NCBI GenBank assembly: GCA_950059165.1
Contig: CATLUC010000012.1
Span: 1 to 23,765 of the forward strand
Source of the DNA: an uncultured Clostridium sp.
Lineage (GTDB): Bacteria; Bacillota; Clostridia; TANB77; CAG-508
Length of the DNA stretch: 23,765 nt
Direction of reading: 5' to 3'
Positions 7,227 through 14,758 of the stretch are shown one piece after another (position 1 is the stretch's first letter; each line of letters opens with the position of its first letter). Below the pieces are notes generated by a model, which was not told where the DNA came from, searched no databases, and was given only the letters and a program-made list of their open reading frames with translations. The translations under genes and the position numbers were made by a program.

Positions 7227-8081
7227 ATGATAGATGTATTATTAGATGCCATAATAGATAGTGTTAAGCTAGTTCCATTTTTATTTATTACATATCTAAT
7301 TATGGAATATATTGAACACAAAACAAAGGACAAGACCAAAAAGGCAATAAAAAAATCGGGAAAGTTTGGCCCTTTAATAGGAAGTATTTTAGGAGTCTTT
7401 CCACAATGTGGATTTTCTGTATCAGCAACTAATTTATATGCAGCAAGAGTAATTACATTAGGAACTTTAATTGCAGTTTATCTTTCAACTTCTGACGAGA
7501 TGTTGCCAATCTTTTTATCTGAAGCAGTGCCAGCTGGAAAAATTTTTGCAATATTAGGAATTAAATTAGTAGTAGGAGTTATTGCAGGATTTATTATTGA
7601 TTTGATAATAAATTTGAAAAATAGAGGAAAAGTAGAAGAAGAAAAAATAATAGATTTATGCGAAAAAGAGCATTGCCATTGTGAACATGGCATTGTTAAA
7701 TCAGCATTAAAACATACATTAAGCATTTTTGTATTTATTTTATTAGTTAGTGCAATTATAAATTTAGGTATTCATTTTATTGGAGAGGAACACATTTCAG
7801 GATTTTTGCAAAACAAACCTATTTTAGGACCATTGATTGCAGGAATTATCGGATTAATTCCTAATTGTGCTTCATCTGTAATTTTAACACAAATGTATTT
7901 AGAAAATGTGATTTCTGTTGCAACTATGATTTCTAGCTTATTAGTAGGTGCTGGTGTTGGACTAGCAGTGTTATTTAAGACTAATAAAGGAATAAAGCAG
8001 AATTTGCAAATAGTAGGGTTATTATATAGTATAGGAGCCATTGCAGGAATTGTAATTGAATTTATAGGATTTAAAATTTAA
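7227..8081 (+). CDS. Putative manganese/arsenic-type efflux transporter (ArsP_2-like)
   Basis: A 284-residue polytopic membrane protein built as two related halves. Each half carries a Cys motif at a helix start: VFPQC61GFS and LIPNC214ASS, each preceded by a GPLIGSILG / GPLIAGIIG helix. Between the halves is a cytoplasmic or external loop rich in His and Cys (H149-C-H-C-E-H154), a likely metal-binding site. This layout fits the family annotated as putative manganese transporter or arsenic efflux protein (ArsP_2 type). The actual substrate cannot be told from sequence. The start ATG at 7227 follows AGGAAAGGAAAAAGTT. It is monocistronic, with its own promoter and a bidirectional terminator. 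Two CGG trinucleotides (7357, 7850) are out of frame. Confidence 0.75.
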   Translation: MIDVLLDAIIDSVKLVPFLFITYLIMEYIEHKTKDKTKKAIKKSGKFGPLIGSILGVFPQCGFSVSATNLYAARVITLGTLIAVYLSTSDEMLPIFLSEAVPAGKIFAILGIKLVVGVIAGFIIDLIINLKNRGKVEEEKIIDLCEKEHCHCEHGIVKSALKHTLSIFVFILLVSAIINLGIHFIGEEHISGFLQNKPILGPLIAGIIGLIPNCASSVILTQMYLENVISVATMISSLLVGAGVGLAVLFKTNKGIKQNLQIVGLLYSIGAIAGIVIEFIGFKI

Positions 8082-8086
8082 AAAAC

Positions 8087-8128
8087 AAAAAATCATTGAA
8101 TTGCCATACGCATTTTCAATGATTTTTT
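8087..8128. terminator. Bidirectional terminator
   Basis: AAAAAATCATTGAA (8087-8100) and TTCAATGATTTTTT (8115-8128) are perfectly complementary over 14 bp. The A and T runs allow termination of both the transporter gene and the convergent gene ending at 8147. Confidence 0.85.
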
Positions 8129-8146
8129 CCTTCGTCCCCAAAATCA

Positions 8147-10483
8147 TTATTGATTATCAGGGTTTCCTTTTTTAAAATTAACAATTATTGCATCTTCATT
8201 GTTAAATAAATATTTAGAGTCTGTATTATCTGTTTGTATTGGGTTAAATTCATCTTTTTCATCTTTAAAGTCGATATTTTTAAAGTCAAATTTCTTTTGA
8301 TGGCTACCATTGTTGGCATCTTCAGTTGATGTTGTAACACCATCAGAATATTTACCAAAGTCAAATGTCTTAAGCTTTTGAGGTTCTTTATATTTTGCTG
8401 GTAAGAAGTCAAATAGACCAACACCTGCTTGTAAAAATCCATTGTCACCCATAATTCTATAACCACATTTTTTTAATGTTAAAGCTTGAAGTTTTCCAAT
8501 TGGAATTGTTGTTACATATGCCCATTTTACACCACCATATTTAGGGTCATATTTTACTTTTTCAGTATCAATGCTATTTGTATAAGTCCATTCCCTATGT
8601 GTACCAAATTCATTGCACCAATATTCACATTCACTATATTCGGCACTTCCGGTAAATATCTTGTTGGCACAGTTAGATAGAACAAGAGATTTATAGTTTT
8701 CCTTTTGTCCATGTAATTCTAATTGCGAGATACTTTGAATAGATATTGTACAACCTACTTTGAATTTTCTATACAAAGTAAACATTGGCTCAACAGCTCT
8801 ACCAACAAAATCAGCAAATTCGTCTACATATAAGAAGTGGGGGATACGTGTGTCTGTAATGCCTGGACGTCTTAGAACAGCATCTTGCATAGATATTAAG
8901 TAGAATAGTCCAAAGGCTTTGTGACCAGCAGCTCCTAAGTCACCACGTCTTGTACAAATAAAGATTATTTTTCCTTCTGCTAATGATTTATCAAAGTTTA
9001 TGTTATTGTGCCTATTACATAAAATTGGCTTAATTCCTGGAATTCTAAGTAAGTTGTCTAATTGGCTAACTGCTGTATAAATATATTTTTCAATTTCTTT
9101 TTTGCCAGGTGCATCATGATAGAAGTATTTTTTAAAATATGTAAGTTGAATAGAGTATTTTTCTTTTAATTCTTCATCATGTGCCATAATTTCACACATT
9201 TTTTCAATTAGTTCAAAATTGGTAAATAATTTTAGTAAATCTTCCATAGTAGGAAGTGCACCATCATTCATTTTTGGATATATTTCTTTTAGTAATATGG
9301 TAACATTTTCAATAGCTTGTGTAGAAACATCTCCTCTGTAAGCTTCTTCTGGGTCATCATGTGATACAACAAACATTGCTTTTAGAACAGATGTTATTGT
9401 AACAGCAATTTTTGATGGGTCATCATAGATAAAAGGATTTAATCCAATTGAGCTATTGTTTTCTGGGTCAATTATTTCATATTCCATGTCAAAGTTTTTA
9501 CATACATCAGTCATATGGCTGATAATTTCATAGTCAGGTGCCATTATTGTAAGACCTAAGTCACGATAAACATTTTTTCCATTAATTGTTCCTAAAATCA
9601 TTTTCTTTAAATATGTGTTAAATAAATTCTCTTTTCCAGATACTGGGGTTAGCATGTTTAGGTTGAAGTTTTTGTTTAGATAGTCATTATTGTAAGGTCT
9701 GTTTAATGTAGCAATTCCTGTTTTTAAAGCAGTAAAACCTAATTCCTTAGATGCTTCTCTAAAGAAGTTTTTTCTTTCGATGTCTTTGGCAATAAGTGGT
9801 TCAATTATTAAGGCAGTTTTACCAGTTCCAGAACCACCACAAACCAATAGAGATTGATATCTTGCAGTTTCTGGCATCATTACAGTTTTATGGTAGTCGT
9901 CATCCATACACATAAATACTTCACAAGTATATGGACCATGTTTATCCTTTTTATTAGATATATCAAATCCGTAAAAGTCCCAAATAGAACGAATTTTAAG
10001 TGGGTCATCTTTAATACCAAAGTAAATCCATTTAAAGAAAGGATATATTGTAACTAGTGGGAAGTATAATGATATGTTAATAAGTGCTGGTTTTACTAGG
10101 TCAGAGAAGTCTGTAATTAGTTCTGTATAATTTGGAACAGATAAAAGTAACAACCATGCACCTCTATTAATCCATTGCGTGAACATTGATATTGCAATTA
10201 TATAAAAGGCTGTTATGAAAACATAAAATAGTGTTACTTTATAACCTTTTGTTTTTGCAAATTTTGACTTTGGACAAAACATGAATGCAAAGCATGGACA
10301 TGCTAAAGCCAAAGTGTATTGAATAGGTCCCCAATAAGAATATGAGGTACCAGTAAATACCATAAGTAACATTTCTGCAATTCTATCTACTACAATATAG
10401 GCAGTAAGTAGTGTTAATAGATAGGTTGCAAAAGTGTTTCTGTCAGTTCCTAATTTTTTTAAAAATTTGTCTATATATTTCAT
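8147..10483 (-). CDS. VirD4/TraG-like type IV coupling ATPase, orphan
   Basis: A 778-residue membrane-anchored ATPase of the VirD4/TraG coupling-protein superfamily, which delivers DNA-protein substrates to type IV secretion channels. Hydrophobic segments lie in the first about 165 residues. The Walker A motif G216-G-S-G-T-G-K222-T and Walker B FLYVD554EF are intact, followed by the SIQSISQLE motif and LSNCANKIFTGSAE, typical of TraG/TraM-recognition domains. The C-terminal 90 residues are Asp/Lys/Asn-rich and polar. The ATG is preceded by GAGAGGG. No relaxase, VirB4 or other conjugation gene lies within 8 kb on the left or 13 kb on the right, and codon use matches the neighbours. It may serve a distant conjugative element or have been domesticated. 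Confidence 0.85.
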   Translation of the reverse strand: MKYIDKFLKKLGTDRNTFATYLLTLLTAYIVVDRIAEMLLMVFTGTSYSYWGPIQYTLALACPCFAFMFCPKSKFAKTKGYKVTLFYVFITAFYIIAISMFTQWINRGAWLLLLSVPNYTELITDFSDLVKPALINISLYFPLVTIYPFFKWIYFGIKDDPLKIRSIWDFYGFDISNKKDKHGPYTCEVFMCMDDDYHKTVMMPETARYQSLLVCGGSGTGKTALIIEPLIAKDIERKNFFREASKELGFTALKTGIATLNRPYNNDYLNKNFNLNMLTPVSGKENLFNTYLKKMILGTINGKNVYRDLGLTIMAPDYEIISHMTDVCKNFDMEYEIIDPENNSSIGLNPFIYDDPSKIAVTITSVLKAMFVVSHDDPEEAYRGDVSTQAIENVTILLKEIYPKMNDGALPTMEDLLKLFTNFELIEKMCEIMAHDEELKEKYSIQLTYFKKYFYHDAPGKKEIEKYIYTAVSQLDNLLRIPGIKPILCNRHNNINFDKSLAEGKIIFICTRRGDLGAAGHKAFGLFYLISMQDAVLRRPGITDTRIPHFLYVDEFADFVGRAVEPMFTLYRKFKVGCTISIQSISQLELHGQKENYKSLVLSNCANKIFTGSAEYSECEYWCNEFGTHREWTYTNSIDTEKVKYDPKYGGVKWAYVTTIPIGKLQALTLKKCGYRIMGDNGFLQAGVGLFDFLPAKYKEPQKLKTFDFGKYSDGVTTSTEDANNGSHQKKFDFKNIDFKDEKDEFNPIQTDNTDSKYLFNNEDAIIVNFKKGNPDNQ

Positions 10484-10532
10484 TAAAATCCCTCTCTAAA
10501 TCATAATCATACATATATATTATCCTACAAAA

Positions 10533-10559
10533 TGCCGAAAAAAACAAGACTTTTCGGCA
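10533..10559 (-). promoter_or_regulatory. Palindrome at the promoter of the coupling ATPase
   Basis: TGCCGAAAA (10533-10541) and TTTTCGGCA (10551-10559) form a 9-bp inverted repeat with a 9-nt spacer. On the minus strand a possible -35 TTGTTT lies in it, followed 17 bp later by GATAAT, so it may be an operator. A hairpin terminator is less likely in this divergent gap. Confidence 0.35.
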
Positions 10560-10687
10560 AATTAATTAAATTTTGTAACATATATTAAATCTGAATAAAA
10601 ATTAGGATTATGAATATAATAAGGAAAAAGATAGCAAAAGCTTAGAAATAATTACAATATAAGGCTTTAAGAAAGGGATGATAAAAA

Positions 10688-10972
10688 ATGCAAAATGATT
10701 TTTATGTGAGGGAAGAAAAGATTATTGAAAAGACTGAGATAGAAAAAGAAGCAGAATTAATAAAAAGCATTATAAAAACAAGAGAAGAGTTAAAAATTGC
10801 AAATCGTAATTTTGAATATGCACAAGATGGCTTAGTAGATTATTATACTTATCAGATAAAAGCTAATCAAGCAAAGCTAGATTATTTAATTAAAATGGCT
10901 AAACTTAAAGGGATAGAGGTAGATATGATTAATGATATGAAATTTACTTTGTTAAGGGAAGAGGCTGGTTAA
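10688..10972 (+). CDS. yaaL: DUF2508 (YaaL-like) protein
   Basis: A 94-residue, highly charged, mainly helical protein of the YaaL/DUF2508 type. Visible family traits are the N-terminal acidic-basic helix (EKTEIEKEAELIKSI), the central NRNFEYAQDGLVDYYTYQI block and the KANQAKLDYLIKMAKLKG helix. Its function is unknown. In Bacillus subtilis yaaL lies directly before bofA, and the same order occurs here (gap 88 bp), which supports both calls. The ATG at 10688 follows AAGGG about 10 bases upstream. No membrane segment or signal peptide. Confidence 0.8.
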   Translation: MQNDFYVREEKIIEKTEIEKEAELIKSIIKTREELKIANRNFEYAQDGLVDYYTYQIKANQAKLDYLIKMAKLKGIEVDMINDMKFTLLREEAG

Positions 10973-11060
10973 TATATAAAGCTAATTTAAGTAATATTTG
11001 TCCAATTTAAAACATATAAATTAATACAAACAAGTAATATCGGTTTAGGAGTTGAGATGA

Positions 11061-11322
11061 TTGGATACTAATATTATTACTTTTTTAGCTTGTATTTGTT
11101 TTATTTTTGTATTTGGAAGAATTTTTATTTTGCCACTTAAAAAGATTTTAAAATTGATTTTTAATTCTGTTTTAGGTGGAATATCTATTTTTGTTATAAA
11201 TTTAGTAGGTTCAACTTTTGGTTTTCATATTGGACTGAATTTTTTTACTAGTATTTTGATACGGTTTGTTAGGTTTGCCAGGAGCTGTTTGTTTGATTGT
11301 TGTTAAGCTATTGATAGGATGA
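11061..11322 (+). CDS. bofA: Pro-sigma-K processing inhibitor BofA, read through one +1 shift at CGG
   Basis: BofA is a small integral membrane protein of sporulating Firmicutes that holds the SpoIVFB protease inactive until the forespore signal arrives. TTG 11061 has AGGAG at 11047-11051 and an in-frame TGA immediately before it, so it is the only sensible start. The frame gives two hydrophobic helices and the FNSVLGGISIFVINLVG block, then CGG at codon 68. Read as Arg, the tail becomes charged and Cys-rich (RFARSCLFDCC) and ends early. Skipping the C gives LIGLLGLPGAVCLIVVKLLIG, the standard BofA C-terminus, in an 86-residue protein (family about 87). It follows yaaL, as in Bacillus. Its stop lies 5 bp from the end of convergent yqeK. 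Confidence 0.88.
11262..11265 (+). other. In-frame CGG / +1 shift site 4 (bofA)
   Basis: Codon 68, ATA-CGG-TTT. Skipping the C reads GGT (Gly) and restores the GLLGLPG motif of BofA C-termini. Confidence 0.8.
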
Positions 11323-11327
11323 CAGGC

Positions 11328-11933
11328 TTATCTTTCATCTCCAAGAGATTTTTTAGTGCATTTTAGTAGAGGGTTAGGCACTCTATGGTTTTCTTTAGCA
11401 CGCTTTAATTTCTTTTTAATTATTACTTTTATACATTTATTAGGTGATTTTGTCTTGCTATGTTTTATCAGTTCAAAAAGTTCATTATCTTTTTTAGGTT
11501 CAATATTATCTGCAATAAAAGTTATTTTATCTAAAAGGCTCATAGTTTCGCTACCAGCTGTATGTGATGATATAGCATGAGATATAGCATTAAATCTTTC
11601 AATATCTGTATTGTTAAATTCGGACTCAAAAAGTATAGAACCAACTTTGCCATGTAGGGCTTTTGGGCTTTCTAAAAGTTCAAAGTCATATAAAGGTACA
11701 TTTTTTTGTAAGCATAAACTTAACATTTTTTCTTCGCTCATGGATTTTCCAATATCGTGCAACATACCACAAATTAGAGCAGTTTCTATAAATTTTTCTG
11801 AATTGCTCCATTTTTTAGCAAGCATTTTGCAAGTTGCAGAAACACGAATACAATGTTCAAATTTCTCCAGGTTTGTGTTTTCTAAATATTTTTTTAAAAT
11901 TTTGTAAGCATTTTCAACTGTTATATCTAACAT
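11328..11933 (-). CDS. yqeK: HD-domain symmetrical Ap4A hydrolase
   Basis: A 201-residue HD-superfamily phosphohydrolase of the YqeK type, which hydrolyses diadenosine tetraphosphate symmetrically to two ADP in Firmicutes lacking ApaH. Metal ligands are visible: H27 (EHCIRVS), H59-D60 (GMLHDIGK), then the HAISSHTAG block and the conserved KITFIADNIEP segment with its Asp. The N-terminal helix and C-terminal Lys-rich tail are slightly longer than some homologues. The ATG at 11933 is preceded by AGGAGAAAT. In many Firmicutes yqeK sits with nadD and rsfS; here it stands alone, convergent with bofA. No CGG codon. Confidence 0.9.
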   Translation of the reverse strand: MLDITVENAYKILKKYLENTNLEKFEHCIRVSATCKMLAKKWSNSEKFIETALICGMLHDIGKSMSEEKMLSLCLQKNVPLYDFELLESPKALHGKVGSILFESEFNNTDIERFNAISHAISSHTAGSETMSLLDKITFIADNIEPKKDNELFELIKHSKTKSPNKCIKVIIKKKLKRAKENHRVPNPLLKCTKKSLGDER

Positions 11934-12042
11934 AAAATATTTCTCCTAAAATATTAAGTAAACATATTATATCACATGAAAATTGATTTTTCAATTGCTA
12001 AATGTGGAAAAATAGAATTAGAAGAGATTTGACAGTGAAAAT

Positions 12043-12071
12043 TTGAAAAAGTTATGTAAATATGATATAAT
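12043..12071 (+). promoter_or_regulatory. Promoter of the 57-residue ORF
   Basis: TTGAAA (12043-12048), 17-bp spacer, TATAAT (12066-12071). The transcript would start near 12078, with AAAGGAG at 12098-12104 and a hairpin before the start codon. Confidence 0.65.
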
Positions 12072-12105
12072 TATTATAGGTTTTAAATAAAAAACAGAAA
12101 GGAGA

Positions 12106-12124
12106 GCCCCAAGTATATTGGGGC
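12106..12124 (+). promoter_or_regulatory. Leader hairpin next to ribosome binding site
   Basis: GCCCCAA (12106-12112) and TTGGGGC (12118-12124) make a GC-rich 7-bp stem with a 5-nt loop. The ribosome binding site GAGGAAAG (12125-12132) begins at its base, and a second AAAGGAG lies on its 5' side. It may control translation. Confidence 0.5.
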
Positions 12125-12134
12125 GAGGAAAGAC

Positions 12135-12308
12135 ATGAAGGATATGGCAAAAAAAATATTAAAAATGGCAGCTGAATCAGGTTGTGACGTTCGCCTTGCA
12201 ACAAATATGGGGTACGTAGAGTTGCGAGAAGGAGAAATAGCCATCGCTGATGACGGGTTTGTGCTCGTTATAGGCGAGAAAAAAGTGCAGGTGCCAATAA
12301 AAAACTGA
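12135..12308 (+). CDS. Small protein of unknown function (57 aa)
   Basis: A 57-residue ORF, not recognised. It has an N-terminal Lys/Met helix (MKDMAKKILKMAAESG) and a beta-rich remainder (VRLATNMGYVELREGEIA, GFVLVIGEKKVQVPIKN). It is well supported as a gene: own promoter, leader hairpin, GAGGAAAG ribosome binding site 6-7 bases before ATG 12135, and a terminator overlapping its stop. Codon use differs from the neighbours: GAC, GGG, CTC, GTG, GCC, CGC and CGA are common, whereas surrounding genes prefer A/T-ending codons and AGA. That suggests recent acquisition or strong expression constraints. A CGG at 12254 is out of frame (GAC-GGG). Confidence 0.7.
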   Translation: MKDMAKKILKMAAESGCDVRLATNMGYVELREGEIAIADDGFVLVIGEKKVQVPIKN

Positions 12309-12336
12309 CCTCTAATTGAGGCCAGCTTTATTTTTG
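12305..12336. terminator. Terminator between the small ORF and glmS
   Basis: CTGACCTC (12305-12312) pairs with GAGGCCAG (12318-12325) with one mismatch and a 5-nt loop, followed by CTTTATTTTT. On the other strand an A/T-rich flank could end the convergent glmS. Confidence 0.65.
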
Positions 12337-12348
12337 GTTATTCAAATA

Positions 12349-14187
12349 CTATTCCACTGTAACTGATTTTGCCAAGTTCCTTGGTTTATCTACATCTAAG
12401 CCTTTTTCCTTAGCAATATAGTAAGAAAGCAATTGCAAAGGAACAATAGACAAGATAGGGGAAACAAAACAATTTGTTTCAGGAATTTTAATAGTTAAGT
12501 CAAACATTTTCTCATTAACATCTTGGTTAGTAACAACCAAAGTTTTAGCACCACGAGTAATAACTTCTTGAATGTTACTAACAGTTTTTTCTACTAAATT
12601 TTTATCTGTCATAATACCAATAACAGTAACATCATTTTCAATTAAAGCAATTGGACCATGTTTAAGTTCTCCTGCTGCATAGCTTTCAGAGTGGATATAA
12701 GAAACTTCTTTTAATTTTAAAGAACCTTCTCTTGCAACAGTTTCGTCAATTCCTCTACCTAAGAAGAACACATCTTTTTCTTGATAGATGTTTTTTGCAA
12801 AATCTACAATGTTTTCAGATATTTTTAAAGTTTCTTCTATTTTTTTAGGTAATTGCATTATATCTCTTTTTAAAATATTTATTTCTTTATTATCTAGCCC
12901 TAATATTTCAGCAAAATAGATTGCAAGTATTGTAATTAGCACAGATTGAGAAGTATAAGCTTTTGTAGAAGCAACAGCAATTTCAGGTCCTGCATGTGTA
13001 TAGATAGAAAAGTCTGCTTCTCTTGTAATAGAACTTCCAATTACATTACTAATAGCAAGTGTTTTTGCCTTCTTTTCTTTGCAAAGTTTTAAAGCTGCAA
13101 TTGTATCTGCTGTTTCACCTGATTGAGAAATAAAAATACACAAGGTTTTTTCATCTACTAAAGGGTCTCTATATCTAAATTCAGAAGCAATATCAACTTC
13201 TGTTGTTATTTTACAAAGTTTTTCAATTGCATTTTTACCAGTTAATCCAGCATGCATAGCAGTACCACAAGCTACGATGTAAATTTTATTTAAGCTAGAT
13301 AAATATTCTTTTGTAAATTTTAGTTCATCAAATTCGCATTTTGCATTTTCGTTAAACTTAGCTCCAATAGTTTCGCGAATAGCAGTTGGTTGTTCATAAA
13401 TTTCTTTTAACATGAAATCTTCATAACCATCTTTTTCAGCACTTGCTGCATTCCATTCAATTATTTGTGTATCTTTTGCAATTTTGTTTAAGTCTTTATC
13501 ATAAAAATGAATTTCATTTCTAGATAAAACAGCTAATTCATAGTCATTTAATAAATAGAAGTTTCTAGTAAAAGACAAAATAGCAGGAATATCAGATGAG
13601 ATATAGTTTTCATCGTCTCCTTTTCCAATTACTAAAGGACTATCTTTTCTAGTAACAATCATATTATTTGGATAATCTTTGCAAATGATTTCAATAGCAA
13701 AGCTTCCTTTTAAATCTGCACAAGCATTTTTTACAGCTCGTAAAAATTTTAAATCATCATTTTTTTCATCTTTATTATAATAATAATGAACTAAATTTGG
13801 GATAACTTCTGTATCTGTTTGAGAATAAAAAGTATAACCATTGTTGCCTAAAAAATCTCTTAATTCATGATAATTTTCAATAATTCCATTATGAACAACA
13901 CTAAAAGTTTTGCTGTTATCCATATGTGGATGAGAATTTTCTTTAGATGGTTTTCCATGTGTTGCCCATCTTGTATGAGCAATACCAATAGTTCCAGTTA
14001 AATTATCAATACCATCTAAATTATATAAATTTTTAACTCTTCCTTTATCTTTCATAATAGAAAGTCCATCTTTTTCAACTGTTGAAATACCAGCTGAATC
14101 ATAACCTCTGTACTCCAACCTAATTAACCCATTAATTAAGATTGGGCTAGCTTTTTTTGTTCCTATATAACCTACAATTCCACACAT
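12349..14187 (-). CDS. glmS: Glutamine-fructose-6-phosphate aminotransferase (isomerizing)
   Basis: GlmS makes glucosamine-6-phosphate from fructose-6-phosphate and glutamine, the first step to UDP-GlcNAc for the cell wall. The 612-residue protein has the N-terminal class II glutaminase domain, with catalytic Cys2 in MCGIVGYIG and the RWATHG and NGIIENY motifs. Two SIS domains follow (CGTAMHAG; SQSGETADT; AVASTKAYTSQ; ESYAAGELKHGPIALI), ending in the standard DKPRNLAKSVTVE. The start at 14187 follows AGGAGG. Upstream on the same strand is a glmS ribozyme, so expression should be repressed by glucosamine-6-phosphate-triggered self-cleavage of the mRNA. glmM is not nearby. Confidence 0.97.
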   Translation of the reverse strand: MCGIVGYIGTKKASPILINGLIRLEYRGYDSAGISTVEKDGLSIMKDKGRVKNLYNLDGIDNLTGTIGIAHTRWATHGKPSKENSHPHMDNSKTFSVVHNGIIENYHELRDFLGNNGYTFYSQTDTEVIPNLVHYYYNKDEKNDDLKFLRAVKNACADLKGSFAIEIICKDYPNNMIVTRKDSPLVIGKGDDENYISSDIPAILSFTRNFYLLNDYELAVLSRNEIHFYDKDLNKIAKDTQIIEWNAASAEKDGYEDFMLKEIYEQPTAIRETIGAKFNENAKCEFDELKFTKEYLSSLNKIYIVACGTAMHAGLTGKNAIEKLCKITTEVDIASEFRYRDPLVDEKTLCIFISQSGETADTIAALKLCKEKKAKTLAISNVIGSSITREADFSIYTHAGPEIAVASTKAYTSQSVLITILAIYFAEILGLDNKEINILKRDIMQLPKKIEETLKISENIVDFAKNIYQEKDVFFLGRGIDETVAREGSLKLKEVSYIHSESYAAGELKHGPIALIENDVTVIGIMTDKNLVEKTVSNIQEVITRGAKTLVVTNQDVNEKMFDLTIKIPETNCFVSPILSIVPLQLLSYYIAKEKGLDVDKPRNLAKSVTVE

Positions 14188-14295
14188 TTTTAAATCCTCC
14201 TAAAAATTAATATTGGAATTGAAAGTATGCAAATAAAAGCCTAAATTTATTAACATTTGTTACAATATTACTATTGCTTTTTTCTTTAATAATAT

Positions 14296-14544
14296 GACCT
14301 TAAGCTAAAGCCACTAGAGCATCCGCCGAAAAAATTCGATAACTCTAGACCTCGTCAACACCGTGAAAATATATTCTACACAAATTTGACAGACAAACAA
14401 TTAAATGTGGGCTGAATACTATATATCAAAAATTAGAGAATATTAATCAGTCAACTATTGTTTTTGTACATTTTTTCAATCATGCCTCTTTTGCTCTGAG
14501 AGTCGGTACACATCTTTTTTAGTTTTCACTTGTGTTCTGGCGCT
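14296..14544 (-). ncRNA. glmS ribozyme/riboswitch with large P1 insertion
   Basis: Read on the minus strand, this segment carries glmS ribozyme landmarks: the cleavage-site core AGCGCCAGAAC (from 14544; cleavage expected between A14544 and G14543), TTGACGAGG, ATCGAATTTTTTCGGCGGATG and the closing GCTTTAGC block. P1 forms between 14521-14536 and about 14356-14370 (AACAC..GTGAAAA with TTTTCAC..TGTT). The GTCTAGAG/CTCTAG helix flanks the ligand core. The Bacillus-type P3/P4 extension is nearly absent, while 150 nt (14371-14520) replace the normally short P1 loop. Binding of glucosamine-6-phosphate would trigger cleavage and destabilise glmS mRNA. Confidence 0.93.
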
Positions 14545-14605
14545 TTATTTAATTATAATAGCCCCCTTTCTTTTAAAGTGATTTGCATTTCTTTCAATTT
14601 ACATT

Positions 14606-14611
14606 ATTATA
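14606..14611 (-). promoter_or_regulatory. Possible -10 box for glmS
   Basis: TATAAT on the minus strand about 60 bases before the ribozyme cleavage site. No convincing -35 at 17 bp; TTGCCT lies 20 bp upstream of it. Confidence 0.35.
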
Positions 14612-14691
14612 TTACACTAAAAAAGAAAAAGAGGCAAGTACTAATGAAAAATATTTTTTGAAAATAAAAGTAATCAACAATTAAAAACAGG

Positions 14692-14719
14692 TTGACAATA
14701 ATTATATTATTGATAAAAT
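14692..14719 (+). promoter_or_regulatory. Promoter of pilin-like gene 2
   Basis: TTGACA (14692-14697), 16-bp spacer, TAAAAT (14714-14719), with the ATTATTGATAAAAT stretch shared with the promoters of the other two pilin-like genes. Confidence 0.65.
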
Positions 14720-14758
14720 AAAAAATAAACAAAAGAAATAAAGGAGGAAATAGATTAT

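Noticed and set aside
3541..11264. CGG reassigned to another amino acid such as Trp or Gln
   Set aside because: A reassigned triplet would keep the frame. Here the downstream sequence is correct only after dropping one base.
12029..12034. TTGACA as -35 box for the small ORF
   Set aside because: It lies 31 bp from the TATAAT; TTGAAA at 12043 has the correct 17-bp spacing.
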